A stretch of 9,685 nt of DNA from Acidobacteriota bacterium (GCA_021804195.1 JAJZKJ010000051.1:1-9685), one strand, 5' to 3'; counted from the stretch's first letter, positions 1 through 6,014 are shown. The notes: a model not told the origin generated them from the letters alone. Translations and numbers: made by a program.

Positions 1-1
1 G

Positions 2-376
2 CCATTTCTCGGCCTGTTGCCCCGCTGGGCCAAACGTAATAAACGGGTTTTGGCGTTCTGGTGCGTCTGGCTCCTGTTGTTCGGATATCTAGACCTGTTC
101 TGGCAGATCATGCCGGCGGTTTGGGTCAATACGCCCGCCGGCCGCGTGGCATTGCAGCACGTGAACGCCTTCGACCCGTATCAGCTGGCCCCCACAGCGC
201 GTTACCTGCTGTGGATTCCGCTGTCCACATCGGCTATCCTTATCGATGTTCTGTGCCTGCTGGGCATCGGTGGATTGTTCCTGGCCCATACGTTCCACCT
301 GCTGCGCCAAGAGGCGCTGCTGCCGTTGAAGGATCCGCATTTGCCCAGCTCGCTGGCGTTTGAGGAGCCTGTCTAG
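2..376 (+). CDS. actF: ActF-like quinol:cytochrome c oxidoreductase subunit, C-terminal part (5' truncated by window edge)
   Basis: The reading frame is open from base 2 to the TAG at 374-376, so only the last 124 residues are visible and the true start lies outside the window. What is seen: two hydrophobic spans, one beginning VLAFWCVWLLLFGYLDLFW and one around the stretch LLWIPLSTSAILIDVLCLLG, then a basic turn and the tail LLPLKDPHLPSSLAFEEPV. From memory of the family, an R/K-rich loop followed by a helix with a D-L-x-W motif and an ending of the type 'DPRL..SLAFEN' is typical of the ActF/NrfD-like membrane subunit of alternative complex III, which oxidises quinol and passes electrons to cytochrome c or a terminal oxidase. 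The membrane-anchored cytochrome c gene 54 bases downstream fits that context. It could instead be the related ActC/NrfD subunit, but the tail fits ActF better. Confidence 0.7.
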   Translation, partial: PFLGLLPRWAKRNKRVLAFWCVWLLLFGYLDLFWQIMPAVWVNTPAGRVALQHVNAFDPYQLAPTARYLLWIPLSTSAILIDVLCLLGIGGLFLAHTFHLLRQEALLPLKDPHLPSSLAFEEPV

Positions 377-430
377 GCTCAGCCGTCGTGATCGGATCGA
401 GCACCGATTTAACTATATGGAGCAAAACCC

Positions 431-1207
431 ATGAGCGAAAATCCATTCACCCCCTCCCCTACCCCGCTGGACTCCACCGCCGCGAAAAATGCGCCGCGGA
501 AAAATGATGGAGTGGATACCACCGGCATTTTGCTGATCGGTTCGTTTACTGTCCTGGTGGTGGTGTTCCTGGTATTGGCGCTGGACGCCTATTTTCACCA
601 CTACCGTCACGCCTTGATCCGCCAGCGCATGGCCAACATCGGTGCTTGGGCGGCCCGGGTGCAAGCCCGCCAGCAGGCGGATTTGGCGCCGCATTGGACC
701 GACGCGACGCACCGGCATGCCACCGTCGGCATTCGGCTGGCCGAACAAATGGTGGTGGCTGGTTACACGCCGGGCGCCGCCCCCGTGCTGCTGGCCGCAG
801 CGCCCACCGCGACTCCGACCGCCCGACTAACCCCTCCCGTGGCCAAGTCCGTCCCCTTGCACCTATTGGGCGCCCAGCTTGCCCAGACCATGGGTTGCAC
901 GGGCTGTCACAGTGTTAATGGCCAACCCGGAGCCGGCCCGACGTGGAAAAACCTCGCCGGTTATCCCCAGCATCTGACCAACGGAAAAACTAAAATCGCG
1001 GATTATGCGTTTCTCAGATTCATGATCCTGCATCCGGGCAAGCTGGTGGTGAAAGGATTTCCACCGATCATGCCGGACATTTACTACGCCCAGTTGGCCG
1101 GCCCGAAGCATCCGCACCAGAGGAAACTCAATGCCATCATCTGGTACATTAACACGCTAAGCGACCGCAGCAGCCAAGCCACCCGGCCGCCCGTGCCGGA
1201 TAAATAA
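431..1207 (+). CDS. Membrane-anchored mono-heme cytochrome c
   Basis: A 258-residue protein starting at the ATG preceded by GGAG (419-422) at 8-base spacing. A polar N-terminus (1-30) leads to one hydrophobic helix (about 31-53), which should act as an uncleaved anchor. A periplasmic linker follows, partly Ala/Pro/Thr-rich (about 112-140), then a class-I cytochrome c domain (about 145-243). The heme attachment motif is C156-T-G-C159-H160. The sixth ligand is probably M214 in PPIMPD. The order CxxCHSVNG, GPTWKNLAGY, a Leu-rich helix, MP and a final hydrophobic helix IIWYINTL resembles the cytochrome domain fused to subunit II of caa3-type oxidases, but no CuA domain is present. It lies downstream of the ActF-like gene in the same direction, so it probably carries electrons from alternative complex III or is an extra subunit of that supercomplex. 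The partner oxidase is not in the window. Confidence 0.9.
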   Translation: MSENPFTPSPTPLDSTAAKNAPRKNDGVDTTGILLIGSFTVLVVVFLVLALDAYFHHYRHALIRQRMANIGAWAARVQARQQADLAPHWTDATHRHATVGIRLAEQMVVAGYTPGAAPVLLAAAPTATPTARLTPPVAKSVPLHLLGAQLAQTMGCTGCHSVNGQPGAGPTWKNLAGYPQHLTNGKTKIADYAFLRFMILHPGKLVVKGFPPIMPDIYYAQLAGPKHPHQRKLNAIIWYINTLSDRSSQATRPPVPDK

Positions 1208-1214
1208 GCCAGAC

Positions 1215-2357
1215 CTACGCGATATACGCCCGGCTTTTTTTGCCGCTCAAATAGCTTTCCATGATGCAGCCGGCCAGATCGCCCGCGGTGCAGTAAAACG
1301 CCACCCCACGGCAGAGCCGGGTTAATTGATCCACAAATTCCACCCACTCCAGGCCCCAGTACTCCTCAATCAGGGCGAAGCTGGTCACCCGGATACCCGC
1401 CCGCAGACACTGCAACGCTTCACGCAGCGTCGCCAGGGCCGTCTCCCGCCGCGGTGGATACAGCAGATGCAGCGTTTCTCCCTCCACGTGCGCCGTCGGC
1501 TGACCGTCGGTAATGATGAACATCAGCTTCTGCGCGGCGCCCCGCCGATTGAGAATCCGCCGCCCCATCTGCATTCCCAACTGCAGATTCGTGAAATGCT
1601 GGTGGGTTTTGCCCGCTTCGCTTAATGGTATCCGCACCTGGATTTCATATTCATGCGTGGTCACCGGCTTGGGCGTCAGGAGTGGTAGTTTCATTTCCGG
1701 CACCACCGTCGCCGTGCTGTAAAACCCCACCACATCCACTGTGTCCTGTGGAAAACGCGCCCGCACCAGTGCGGTTAACCCCATCGCCACCTTCTTGGCC
1801 GCCAGGAATCGCCCGTAGCGCATCATGCTGCCCGACATATCAATCAGAATGCATAGCGCGCAGCTGCTAATGCCTTCCCGCAGGTGTAACTGCAAATCGC
1901 CCTCATTAAAGTGGATTGGTAAACCCGGTCGGCCACCGGCGCTGAACTGCCTCGCCAGAGCCTGGCGCAGCGATGCCAGCAAATCCAATTCGCTGACCGG
2001 GTCGCCGAACTGATAGGGACGGGTTCCCTCCAGACGTTCGGACCCGGCGCCGGCGTGCACGGTCGGATGGCCCTCCCGGTCGCCGCGCGGTAACTGCGCG
2101 AAGATCTCCATCAACGCCCGTCGTTGCATGAGCGTAAGCGCCCGTGGGGTCAGGCGGAACCGGCCCGCGGCTTTCTCCAGCAGACCATCCTGAAGGAGTT
2201 TTTCGAGAATTTCCGCATCGGCATCCTGCAACTGCCGCATGGCCTCCAAGGCCTGGTCACCGTACGCCAGAATGAAATCGAATATCTGGTCGTAGGCAAA
2301 GAGGCTTTCCGGGGTCGGAAATTCCTGCCCGTCGTATTGGCCGTAGTTGTACCGCAC
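1215..2357 (-). CDS. VWA (von Willebrand factor A) domain protein, MoxR/magnesium-chelatase-associated type
   Basis: A 380-residue soluble protein with no signal peptide or membrane helix. The start is GTG at 2357, chosen because AAGGTG lies 5 bases upstream on the minus strand. The N-terminal part (1-90) is predicted helical and includes a winged-helix-like segment (DADAEILEKLLQDGLLEKAA). Residues 105-165 contain a GDP.SELDLLASL segment that precedes the VWA fold. The VWA domain (about 166-365) keeps a complete MIDAS metal site: D173-x-S175-x-S177, T256 and T283-D284-G285. Cytoplasmic VWA proteins of this kind normally pair with a MoxR- or ChlI-type AAA+ ATPase as metal-dependent adaptors for remodelling or metal insertion. 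No such ATPase is next to it here: upstream is rpsI, and downstream is the convergent cytochrome gene, with only 7 bases between the two stop codons. The substrate is unknown. Confidence 0.92.
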   Translation of the reverse strand: MRYNYGQYDGQEFPTPESLFAYDQIFDFILAYGDQALEAMRQLQDADAEILEKLLQDGLLEKAAGRFRLTPRALTLMQRRALMEIFAQLPRGDREGHPTVHAGAGSERLEGTRPYQFGDPVSELDLLASLRQALARQFSAGGRPGLPIHFNEGDLQLHLREGISSCALCILIDMSGSMMRYGRFLAAKKVAMGLTALVRARFPQDTVDVVGFYSTATVVPEMKLPLLTPKPVTTHEYEIQVRIPLSEAGKTHQHFTNLQLGMQMGRRILNRRGAAQKLMFIITDGQPTAHVEGETLHLLYPPRRETALATLREALQCLRAGIRVTSFALIEEYWGLEWVEFVDQLTRLCRGVAFYCTAGDLAGCIMESYLSGKKSRAYIA

Positions 2358-2368
2358 CAGCGCACCTT

Positions 2369-2386
2369 ACCGTGCCCACGCACGGT
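2369..2386 (-). promoter_or_regulatory. Perfect inverted repeat next to the ribosome binding site of the VWA gene
   Basis: ACCGTGC (2369-2375) and GCACGGT (2380-2386) form a perfect 7-base-pair stem with a 4-base loop. On the minus strand the hairpin ends immediately before the AAGGTG that should serve as ribosome binding site for the GTG at 2357. It could be an operator or an mRNA structure controlling translation. There is no T-run after it, so it is not a typical terminator. The structure is seen; its role is inferred. Confidence 0.5.
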
Positions 2387-2397
2387 CTTATCTCTCT

Positions 2398-2427
2398 ATG
2401 CTAGGTCGCGCTACCCTCTAAAGGCAA
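2398..2427 (-). promoter_or_regulatory. Possible sigma-70-type promoter of the VWA gene
   Basis: On the minus strand TTGCCT (2427-2422) and TAGCAT (2403-2398) are separated by 18 bases. Each matches the consensus hexamer at 4 of 6 positions. A start about 7 bases downstream would place the perfect hairpin at 2369-2386 at the 5' end of the mRNA. This is a weak prediction from hexamer matching alone. Confidence 0.3.
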
Positions 2428-2485
2428 TATTTCCGCCACCGGATTATGGGTATGCCATTTTTCCGCGCGGGTTGTAGGGGCGGTC

Positions 2486-2612
2486 GGTCAGCCGCCTCGG
2501 GGGGCTTCTCCCTGCCGCCATAGGCGACTGACCTCCCTTCCGGAGACCTGCGCTGTCTCCTGGCAGACTGGGAAGTCTGCACCAGAAGGCGTAAGCCGTG
2601 CCCAAAGACGCC
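2486..2612. repeat. Cluster of four stem-loops (intergenic repeat or structured RNA)
   Basis: Stem 1 pairs GGTCAGCCGCC (2486-2496) with GGCGACTGACC (2523-2533), 10 of 11 positions matched. Stem 2 pairs GGAGAC (2542-2547) with GTCTCC (2555-2560), perfect, with a 7-base loop. Stem 3 pairs GCAGACT (2563-2569) with AGTCTGC (2574-2580), perfect, with a GNRA-type tetraloop GGGA. Stem 4 pairs GGCGT (2588-2592) with ACGCC (2608-2612). The block starts just after GTAGGGGCGGTCGG, wording that resembles dispersed intergenic repeats I recall from several bacterial genomes. A family of repeats is therefore the first explanation; a structured RNA or an rpsI 3'-end structure is the alternative. Confidence 0.5.
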
Positions 2613-2666
2613 GGCTCCATCCCGGAAAAATTGTCACGCCCCGGATTACCATCCAGTGCGGTGGGC

Positions 2667-3233
2667 TTAGCGTTTGCTGAACTGGAAGGCCCGGCGGGCG
2701 CCGCGCAGACCGTATTTCTTGCGTTCTTTCATGCGGCTGTCGCGCGTCAGAAAACCGGCGTCCTGTAACGGTTTGCGCAAGGCAGGATCCAACAACGACA
2801 GCGCCCGACCCAAGCCCTGGGCGATGGCCCCTGCCTGGCCCGTGCAGCCGCCGCCGTGCACATTGGCTGAGATGTCTAACTTTCCGGTTAAATTAGCGAT
2901 AGTTAGCGGGCCTTGGACCTGGTTGCGGTCGCGGCGCTCCCGGAAAAACTCCTCCACCTTGCGTTGGTTTATCAGAAAAGCGCCTTGGCCCGGAACCAGG
3001 CGAACTCTGGCCACGGAGCTTTTCCGCCGCCCGGTGCCCCAGAAAAAGTTGCGTGCCCCTGCGGCCGAAACCGGCGCGGGCGCCGTTCTGGTGTGCTCTG
3101 CCGCCGCAGAGACTGGTTCGGTTACAGTGGCGGCGACCGGAGCAATCGGCGCCAGTGGGGGCGCATCCGCCGACGGCGTAGTCGCAGGCGTTTCTACCGC
3201 GGGAACTGCAGAAGCGGTGCCAATTTCAGTCAT
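2667..3233 (-). CDS. rpsI: 30S ribosomal protein S9 (uS9) with N-terminal extension
   Basis: S9 is a small-subunit protein whose C-terminal tail reaches the P-site tRNA. The core begins near residue 62 with NFFWGTGRRKSSVARVRL and contains the family segment VHGGGCTGQAGAIAQGLGRAL (about 125-144). It ends with KERKKYGLRGARRAFQFSKR, including the conserved terminal Lys-Arg. The start is the ATG at 3233, 17 bases after the rplM stop codon. A longer frame reaching 3314 would run into rplM and is not used. The resulting 188 residues exceed the usual 130 or so because of about 60 extra N-terminal residues rich in Ala, Pro, Thr and Val, probably disordered. Upstream of the ATG only a weak GAGTGAG is seen, so translation may depend on coupling to rplM. 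Confidence 0.97.
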   Translation of the reverse strand: MTEIGTASAVPAVETPATTPSADAPPLAPIAPVAATVTEPVSAAAEHTRTAPAPVSAAGARNFFWGTGRRKSSVARVRLVPGQGAFLINQRKVEEFFRERRDRNQVQGPLTIANLTGKLDISANVHGGGCTGQAGAIAQGLGRALSLLDPALRKPLQDAGFLTRDSRMKERKKYGLRGARRAFQFSKR

Positions 3234-3250
3234 GAAAGGTCTCACTCTGG

Positions 3251-3730
3251 TTAGCCGAGTTCCAGGGGCTGGGGCTTCTGGGCGGCGTGTTCGTGCTGGG
3301 CCTCCCGGAAACACTTAAGCTTACCGAGCATTTTTTCACCCATTTTCGTTTTGGGCAACATTCGGCGCACAGCCATCCGAAACACCGTATCTGGATGCTG
3401 CTGGAGCATGTCCCGCAACGGCTTAATCCGCCGACCGCCGGGATAATACGTATAGTACTCGTACTGGCGCTGGGCCAGTTTGCGACCGCTCACGCGGATC
3501 TTGGAGGTGTTGATGACCACAATGTAGTCACCGACATCCACCGTCGGCGTATAGATGGGTTTATGTTTTCCCATCAGTCGAACGGCCACGGCGCTGGCCA
3601 GCCGGCCCAGGGTTTTGTTCGTCGCATCCACCAGATACCAACGGTTGTCCGTGTGGCCCACCCGCGCCAGCGTGGTATGACCCGCGGTGTCTTTCACGCG
3701 GCGGAGCGTTTTCGCAACGGTTGTACTCAT
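3251..3730 (-). CDS. rplM: 50S ribosomal protein L13 (uL13)
   Basis: L13 is an early-assembly protein of the large subunit, classically co-transcribed with rpsI as here. Recognisable segments, numbered from the ATG at 3730: RWYLVDATNKTLGRLAS (about 29-45), MGKHKPIYTPTVDVGDYIVVIN (about 52-73), GGRRIKP (about 97-103), VRRMLPKTKMGEKMLGKLK (about 121-139) and the ending HEHAAQKPQPLELG. The 159-residue length is about 15 more than the usual 142-145, from an N-terminal extension MSTTVAKTLRRVKDTAGH. An in-frame TTG at 3817 would add 29 residues. It is rejected because it falls at the predicted transcription start and the added residues match nothing in the family. A CAGG lies about 9 bases before the ATG as a plausible ribosome binding site. 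Confidence 0.97.
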   Translation of the reverse strand: MSTTVAKTLRRVKDTAGHTTLARVGHTDNRWYLVDATNKTLGRLASAVAVRLMGKHKPIYTPTVDVGDYIVVINTSKIRVSGRKLAQRQYEYYTYYPGGRRIKPLRDMLQQHPDTVFRMAVRRMLPKTKMGEKMLGKLKCFREAQHEHAAQKPQPLELG

Positions 3731-3789
3731 GCCTTTAAGCCTGCTTCTTTTCGCCCGGTTGCCTGGCACCACCACATAGCGCTGCCCCT

Positions 3790-3815
3790 GGGCGCGACGC
3801 CCGTCGGTGGCCGAC
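3790..3815 (-). promoter_or_regulatory. Two back-to-back hairpins in the rplM leader
   Basis: GTCGG/CCGAC (3803-3807 with 3811-3815) and GGGCG/CGCCC (3790-3794 with 3798-3802) are perfect 5-base-pair stems with 3-base loops and no base between them. In the rplM transcript they would lie within a few bases of the predicted 5' end and could stack on each other. Leaders of rplM operons bind L13 for feedback control in some bacteria (known for Firmicutes L13 leaders). Whether this is an equivalent is inference only. Confidence 0.4.
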
Positions 3816-3825
3816 AAAACGAATG

Positions 3826-3853
3826 ATTATAAAAACTTGCCACCGGCTGTCAA
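3826..3853 (-). promoter_or_regulatory. Near-consensus sigma-70 promoter of rplM-rpsI
   Basis: On the minus strand a perfect TTGACA (3853-3848) and a perfect TATAAT (3831-3826) are separated by 16 bases. Transcription should start near 3819, giving a leader of about 89 bases before the rplM ATG at 3730. Such a strong promoter suits a ribosomal protein operon. Confidence 0.85.
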
Positions 3854-3892
3854 ACGCGCGGGACAGGGGCTGGGGGGCCGGTCTTAGGTTCG

Positions 3893-3923
3893 CACGGGTA
3901 GCCCCGTGGCGAAAGCCCGGGGC
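3893..3923. repeat. GC-rich overlapping hairpins between the symporter operon and rplM
   Basis: CACGGG (3893-3898) pairs with CCCGTG (3903-3908), loop TAGC. GCCCCG (3901-3906) can instead pair with CGGGGC (3918-3923). The two stems share bases 3903-3906, so they exclude each other. The wording GGGTAGCCCCGTGGCGAAAGCCCGGGGC in two halves (3896-3908 and 3909-3923) resembles a dispersed intergenic palindrome I recall from planctomycete genomes. It lies just after the stop codon of the small membrane protein on the minus strand and may define the 3' end of that transcript. No T-run follows. Confidence 0.45.
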
Positions 3924-3944
3924 AAGGGCGATCCGAAAACACGG

Positions 3945-4151
3945 CTACACCCGGCGATAGCGCCCTATATAAAACAGGCCCAGGGCCAGCAGCAGGCCGC
4001 CCCACCAGACGCCGCTGTGCAGGCCCGCCAGCTGCACCGGATGCGCCGCCGGCGCGAACCAGTTGTAAATTCCCGCGGCGAGAATCAGGACGCCGTAGAT
4101 TGCCAGCAAAACGCCGATGAGAAACCAGATGCGATTAACGTGCTGTTTCAT
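3945..4151 (-). CDS. Small two-helix membrane protein coupled to the SSS symporter
   Basis: A 68-residue protein with two predicted membrane helices (about 8-30 and 46-63), a short middle loop with LAGLHSGVWWG, and a basic C-terminus GRYRRV, which suggests the tail is cytoplasmic. The start codon lies 4 bases after the symporter stop codon. Its ribosome binding site GGTGA overlaps the last Trp codon and the TGA stop of the symporter, so the two are very probably translated together. Small membrane proteins accompany some SSS transporters (for example YjcH with ActP and YhdT with PanF). By analogy this may be an accessory subunit, though those examples precede the transporter gene and share no sequence that I can recognise. 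Function unknown. Confidence 0.78.
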   Translation of the reverse strand: MKQHVNRIWFLIGVLLAIYGVLILAAGIYNWFAPAAHPVQLAGLHSGVWWGGLLLALGLFYIGRYRRV

Positions 4152-4155
4152 GATT

Positions 4156-5886
4156 TCACCAAAAGATAATATTCAGCACCACCAGGCCCGCAAAAATAAG
4201 GGCGGCCCAGAAAATCGGACGATGCAGCAACGGATAATCGCGCTCCGAAGGAATCGCGGTATGTCCCCAGACCAGCCCCTGCAACTGGGCCGCGGCGGCC
4301 GGCCGGGTAGCCAGGCTGACCAGCACCGTCACAGCCACGCCGATCAGAAAACACCAGAGCGCCCGGAACATATCCTCGGCCATAGGCTTGGCCTGGCGAG
4401 ACAGGGCGATGTACTTCAACGCCGCCGGATCAAATTTTACCCACAGGTACATCGCGATGGAGGATGTGGTTCCAGCGAGCAATCCCCAGAATCCGCCGGC
4501 TCGCGTGGCCCGTTTCCACAGCATGCCCAGCACCACCGTGCCAAACAGCGGCGCGATGAAAAAGCTGAACAAAGCCTGCACGTAGTCCATAATGCTCTGG
4601 AAATGCATGGCCACATACGCGGTGGCGATGCTTATCAGCACTCCCAGCACCGTACACCAGCGCCCCATCGCCACGTAGTGCGAGTCACTGGCCCGGGCCC
4701 GGATTAATGGACGGTAAATGTCGTACGTCCACACGGTGGCGAAGGCGCTGATATTGCCGGCCATGCCGGACATGAACCCGGCGATCAACGCCGTAACGCC
4801 CAGCCCCAGCAGTCCTGGTCCACAGTAGCGCACCAGCATCAACGGCAGAACGTCGTTATAACTGAACAAACCCGCGCTGGCGTGTGCCTGCACGTAAGTC
4901 TGCGGATACAACTTCATCGGCAACAAAGCCAGCCCCAGCAACCCCGGTAAAATCACAATGAACGGCACGAACATTTTAAACGCCGCCCCAATGATGGGCG
5001 CCATCTTGGCCGAGCGCAGGTCTTTCGCCGCCATCACCCGCTGCACCACCAGAAAGTCGGTCGTCCAATAGCCCATCGACAGGATCGCCCCCAGCCCGAA
5101 GACAATGCCGATCCAATTGATGCCCATCGGATTGGCGGAAAAATGGCCCAGCGTGCTCCAGGCGTGGACGTAGCTGGCTCCATGGGCCACGTGGTGTTCG
5201 ATCCTGCGCACCATGCCGCTCCAGCCGCCCGCCTGATAAAGTCCCAATATGGGCACGAGCAGCGCCCCGAGCCAGATCAGCATGAATTGCAAGACCTCAT
5301 TGAAAATCGCGGAAAGCAGGCCCCCAGATCCCACGTACAGGGCCACCGTCAGCGAGGAAACCCAGATGCTCAGGTGCAGGTTCCATCCCAGCACCACCTG
5401 CATCACAATGGCCATCGCAAACATATTGACGCCGCTCATCAGGATCGTCATCACCGCGAAACAGATCGCCGCCAGGGAGCGCGTATGCGGTCCGTAACGG
5501 AGCTCCAGATAGCCCGGCACCGAGTGCGTCTTGCAGACATAATAAAAAGGCATCATCACCACGCCCAGAAACAGCATCGCTGGAATCGCACCGATCCAGT
5601 ACCAGTGCACCGCCAGAAGGCCGTACTGATACGCCGATCCGGCCCAGCCCAGCAGTTCCAGTGCTCCTAAATTGGCGGAAATAAAACTCAAGCCGGCAAT
5701 CCAGGCGGTCATTTCACGACCGGCCATGAAAAAGTCATGGCCCGTGTTGGCAAAGCGTTTCAGATACACGCCGATGCCGATAACGAAAAGGAAATAAATG
5801 ACGATGATCGCCAGGTCCACTGGCCCCAGCGCGATCAGGCTGGAAGCCAGCGGGATGGCGGCGAACGCCCCTGGCAATGACCCCAT
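4156..5886 (-). CDS. Sodium:solute symporter, SSS/SLC5 (SGLT-like) family
   Basis: A 576-residue inner-membrane transporter expected to couple sodium influx to solute uptake with a LeuT-type fold of 13-14 helices. The start is the ATG at 5886, which has the strong ribosome binding site AAGGAAGG 5-6 bases upstream. An in-frame start at 5961 would begin inside the promoter. Family features seen: DFFMAGREMTAWIAGLSFIS (51-70), the HWYWIGAIPAMLFLG helix (94-108), THSVPGYLELRYG (120-132), SGGLLSAIFNEVLQ (187-200), the YWTTDFLVVQRVMAAKD loop (273-289) and the core helix FMSGMAGNISAFATVWTYDIY (371-391), a counterpart of the region holding sodium-site residues in vSGLT. W-T-T-D-F replaces the usual W-x-x-D-Q. 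Substrate unknown; sugars are plausible by similarity to SGLT. It is the first gene of an operon with the small membrane protein. Confidence 0.95.
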   Translation of the reverse strand: MGSLPGAFAAIPLASSLIALGPVDLAIIVIYFLFVIGIGVYLKRFANTGHDFFMAGREMTAWIAGLSFISANLGALELLGWAGSAYQYGLLAVHWYWIGAIPAMLFLGVVMMPFYYVCKTHSVPGYLELRYGPHTRSLAAICFAVMTILMSGVNMFAMAIVMQVVLGWNLHLSIWVSSLTVALYVGSGGLLSAIFNEVLQFMLIWLGALLVPILGLYQAGGWSGMVRRIEHHVAHGASYVHAWSTLGHFSANPMGINWIGIVFGLGAILSMGYWTTDFLVVQRVMAAKDLRSAKMAPIIGAAFKMFVPFIVILPGLLGLALLPMKLYPQTYVQAHASAGLFSYNDVLPLMLVRYCGPGLLGLGVTALIAGFMSGMAGNISAFATVWTYDIYRPLIRARASDSHYVAMGRWCTVLGVLISIATAYVAMHFQSIMDYVQALFSFFIAPLFGTVVLGMLWKRATRAGGFWGLLAGTTSSIAMYLWVKFDPAALKYIALSRQAKPMAEDMFRALWCFLIGVAVTVLVSLATRPAAAAQLQGLVWGHTAIPSERDYPLLHRPIFWAALIFAGLVVLNIIFW

Positions 5887-5910
5887 GGAATCCTTCCTTC
5901 GCGGCGCCAA

Positions 5911-5951
5911 CGACGGTGGATGCACCCTCCCGCGAACCGCGGTAACCGTCG
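5911..5951 (-). promoter_or_regulatory. Nested hairpin in the 5' leader of the symporter mRNA
   Basis: CGACGGT (5911-5917) pairs perfectly with ACCGTCG (5945-5951). Inside it CCGCG (5930-5934) pairs with CGCGG (5938-5942) around a 3-base loop. The structure spans most of the predicted leader (start near 5953) and ends about 25 bases before the ATG. Possible roles are an operator, mRNA stabilisation or a control element; none can be assigned. Confidence 0.4.
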
Positions 5952-5959
5952 GCGGGATC

Positions 5960-5988
5960 ATTATGCCGTCATGCCGCGACGCTGTCCA
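5960..5988 (-). promoter_or_regulatory. Sigma-70-type promoter of the symporter operon
   Basis: On the minus strand TGGACA (5988-5983) and CATAAT (5965-5960) are 17 bases apart, each matching consensus at 5 of 6 positions. Predicted transcription starts near 5953, leaving a leader of about 67 bases. This supports translation from the ATG at 5886. Confidence 0.65.
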
Positions 5989-6014
5989 CGGCCGAGCCGT
6001 ATCGATGGGGTCGC

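Larger units (their letters stand above)
2358..2666. other. 309-base gene-free region between rpsI and the VWA gene, rich in inverted repeats
   Basis: No convincing gene lies here on either strand. The half next to the VWA gene holds its ribosome binding site, a perfect hairpin and a possible promoter. The half next to rpsI (2486-2612) holds four further stem-loops, annotated separately. No clear intrinsic terminator for the rplM-rpsI operon is visible: the only T-run on the minus strand (2630-2626) is not preceded by a stable hairpin. Confidence 0.6.

Noticed and set aside
1206..1239. Possible bidirectional terminator between the cytochrome and VWA genes (AAGCC with GGCTT followed by T-run)
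   Set aside because: Only 5 base pairs with a loop of more than 20 bases, and it lies mostly within the last codons of the VWA gene; too weak to call.
2618..2650. Candidate rho-independent terminator for rplM-rpsI
   Set aside because: The T-run on the minus strand lies inside, not after, the only possible GC-rich pairing (CCGG with CCGG).
2674..3318. Long plus-strand open frame of 214 codons opposite rpsI
   Set aside because: It mirrors the confidently identified S9 gene on the other strand; the composition is an Ala/Arg-rich shadow of high-GC codons and no start signal or family motif is visible.
3731..3817. 29-residue N-terminal extension of L13 from a TTG codon
   Set aside because: The TTG sits at the predicted transcription start of a near-consensus promoter and the extra residues have no family counterpart.
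3287..3826. Plus-strand open frame of 179 codons opposite rplM
   Set aside because: Antisense shadow of the certain L13 gene.
5143..5670. Plus-strand open frame of 175 codons inside the symporter gene
   Set aside because: Shadow of the symporter's codons, very rich in His, Gln and Arg, with no motif.
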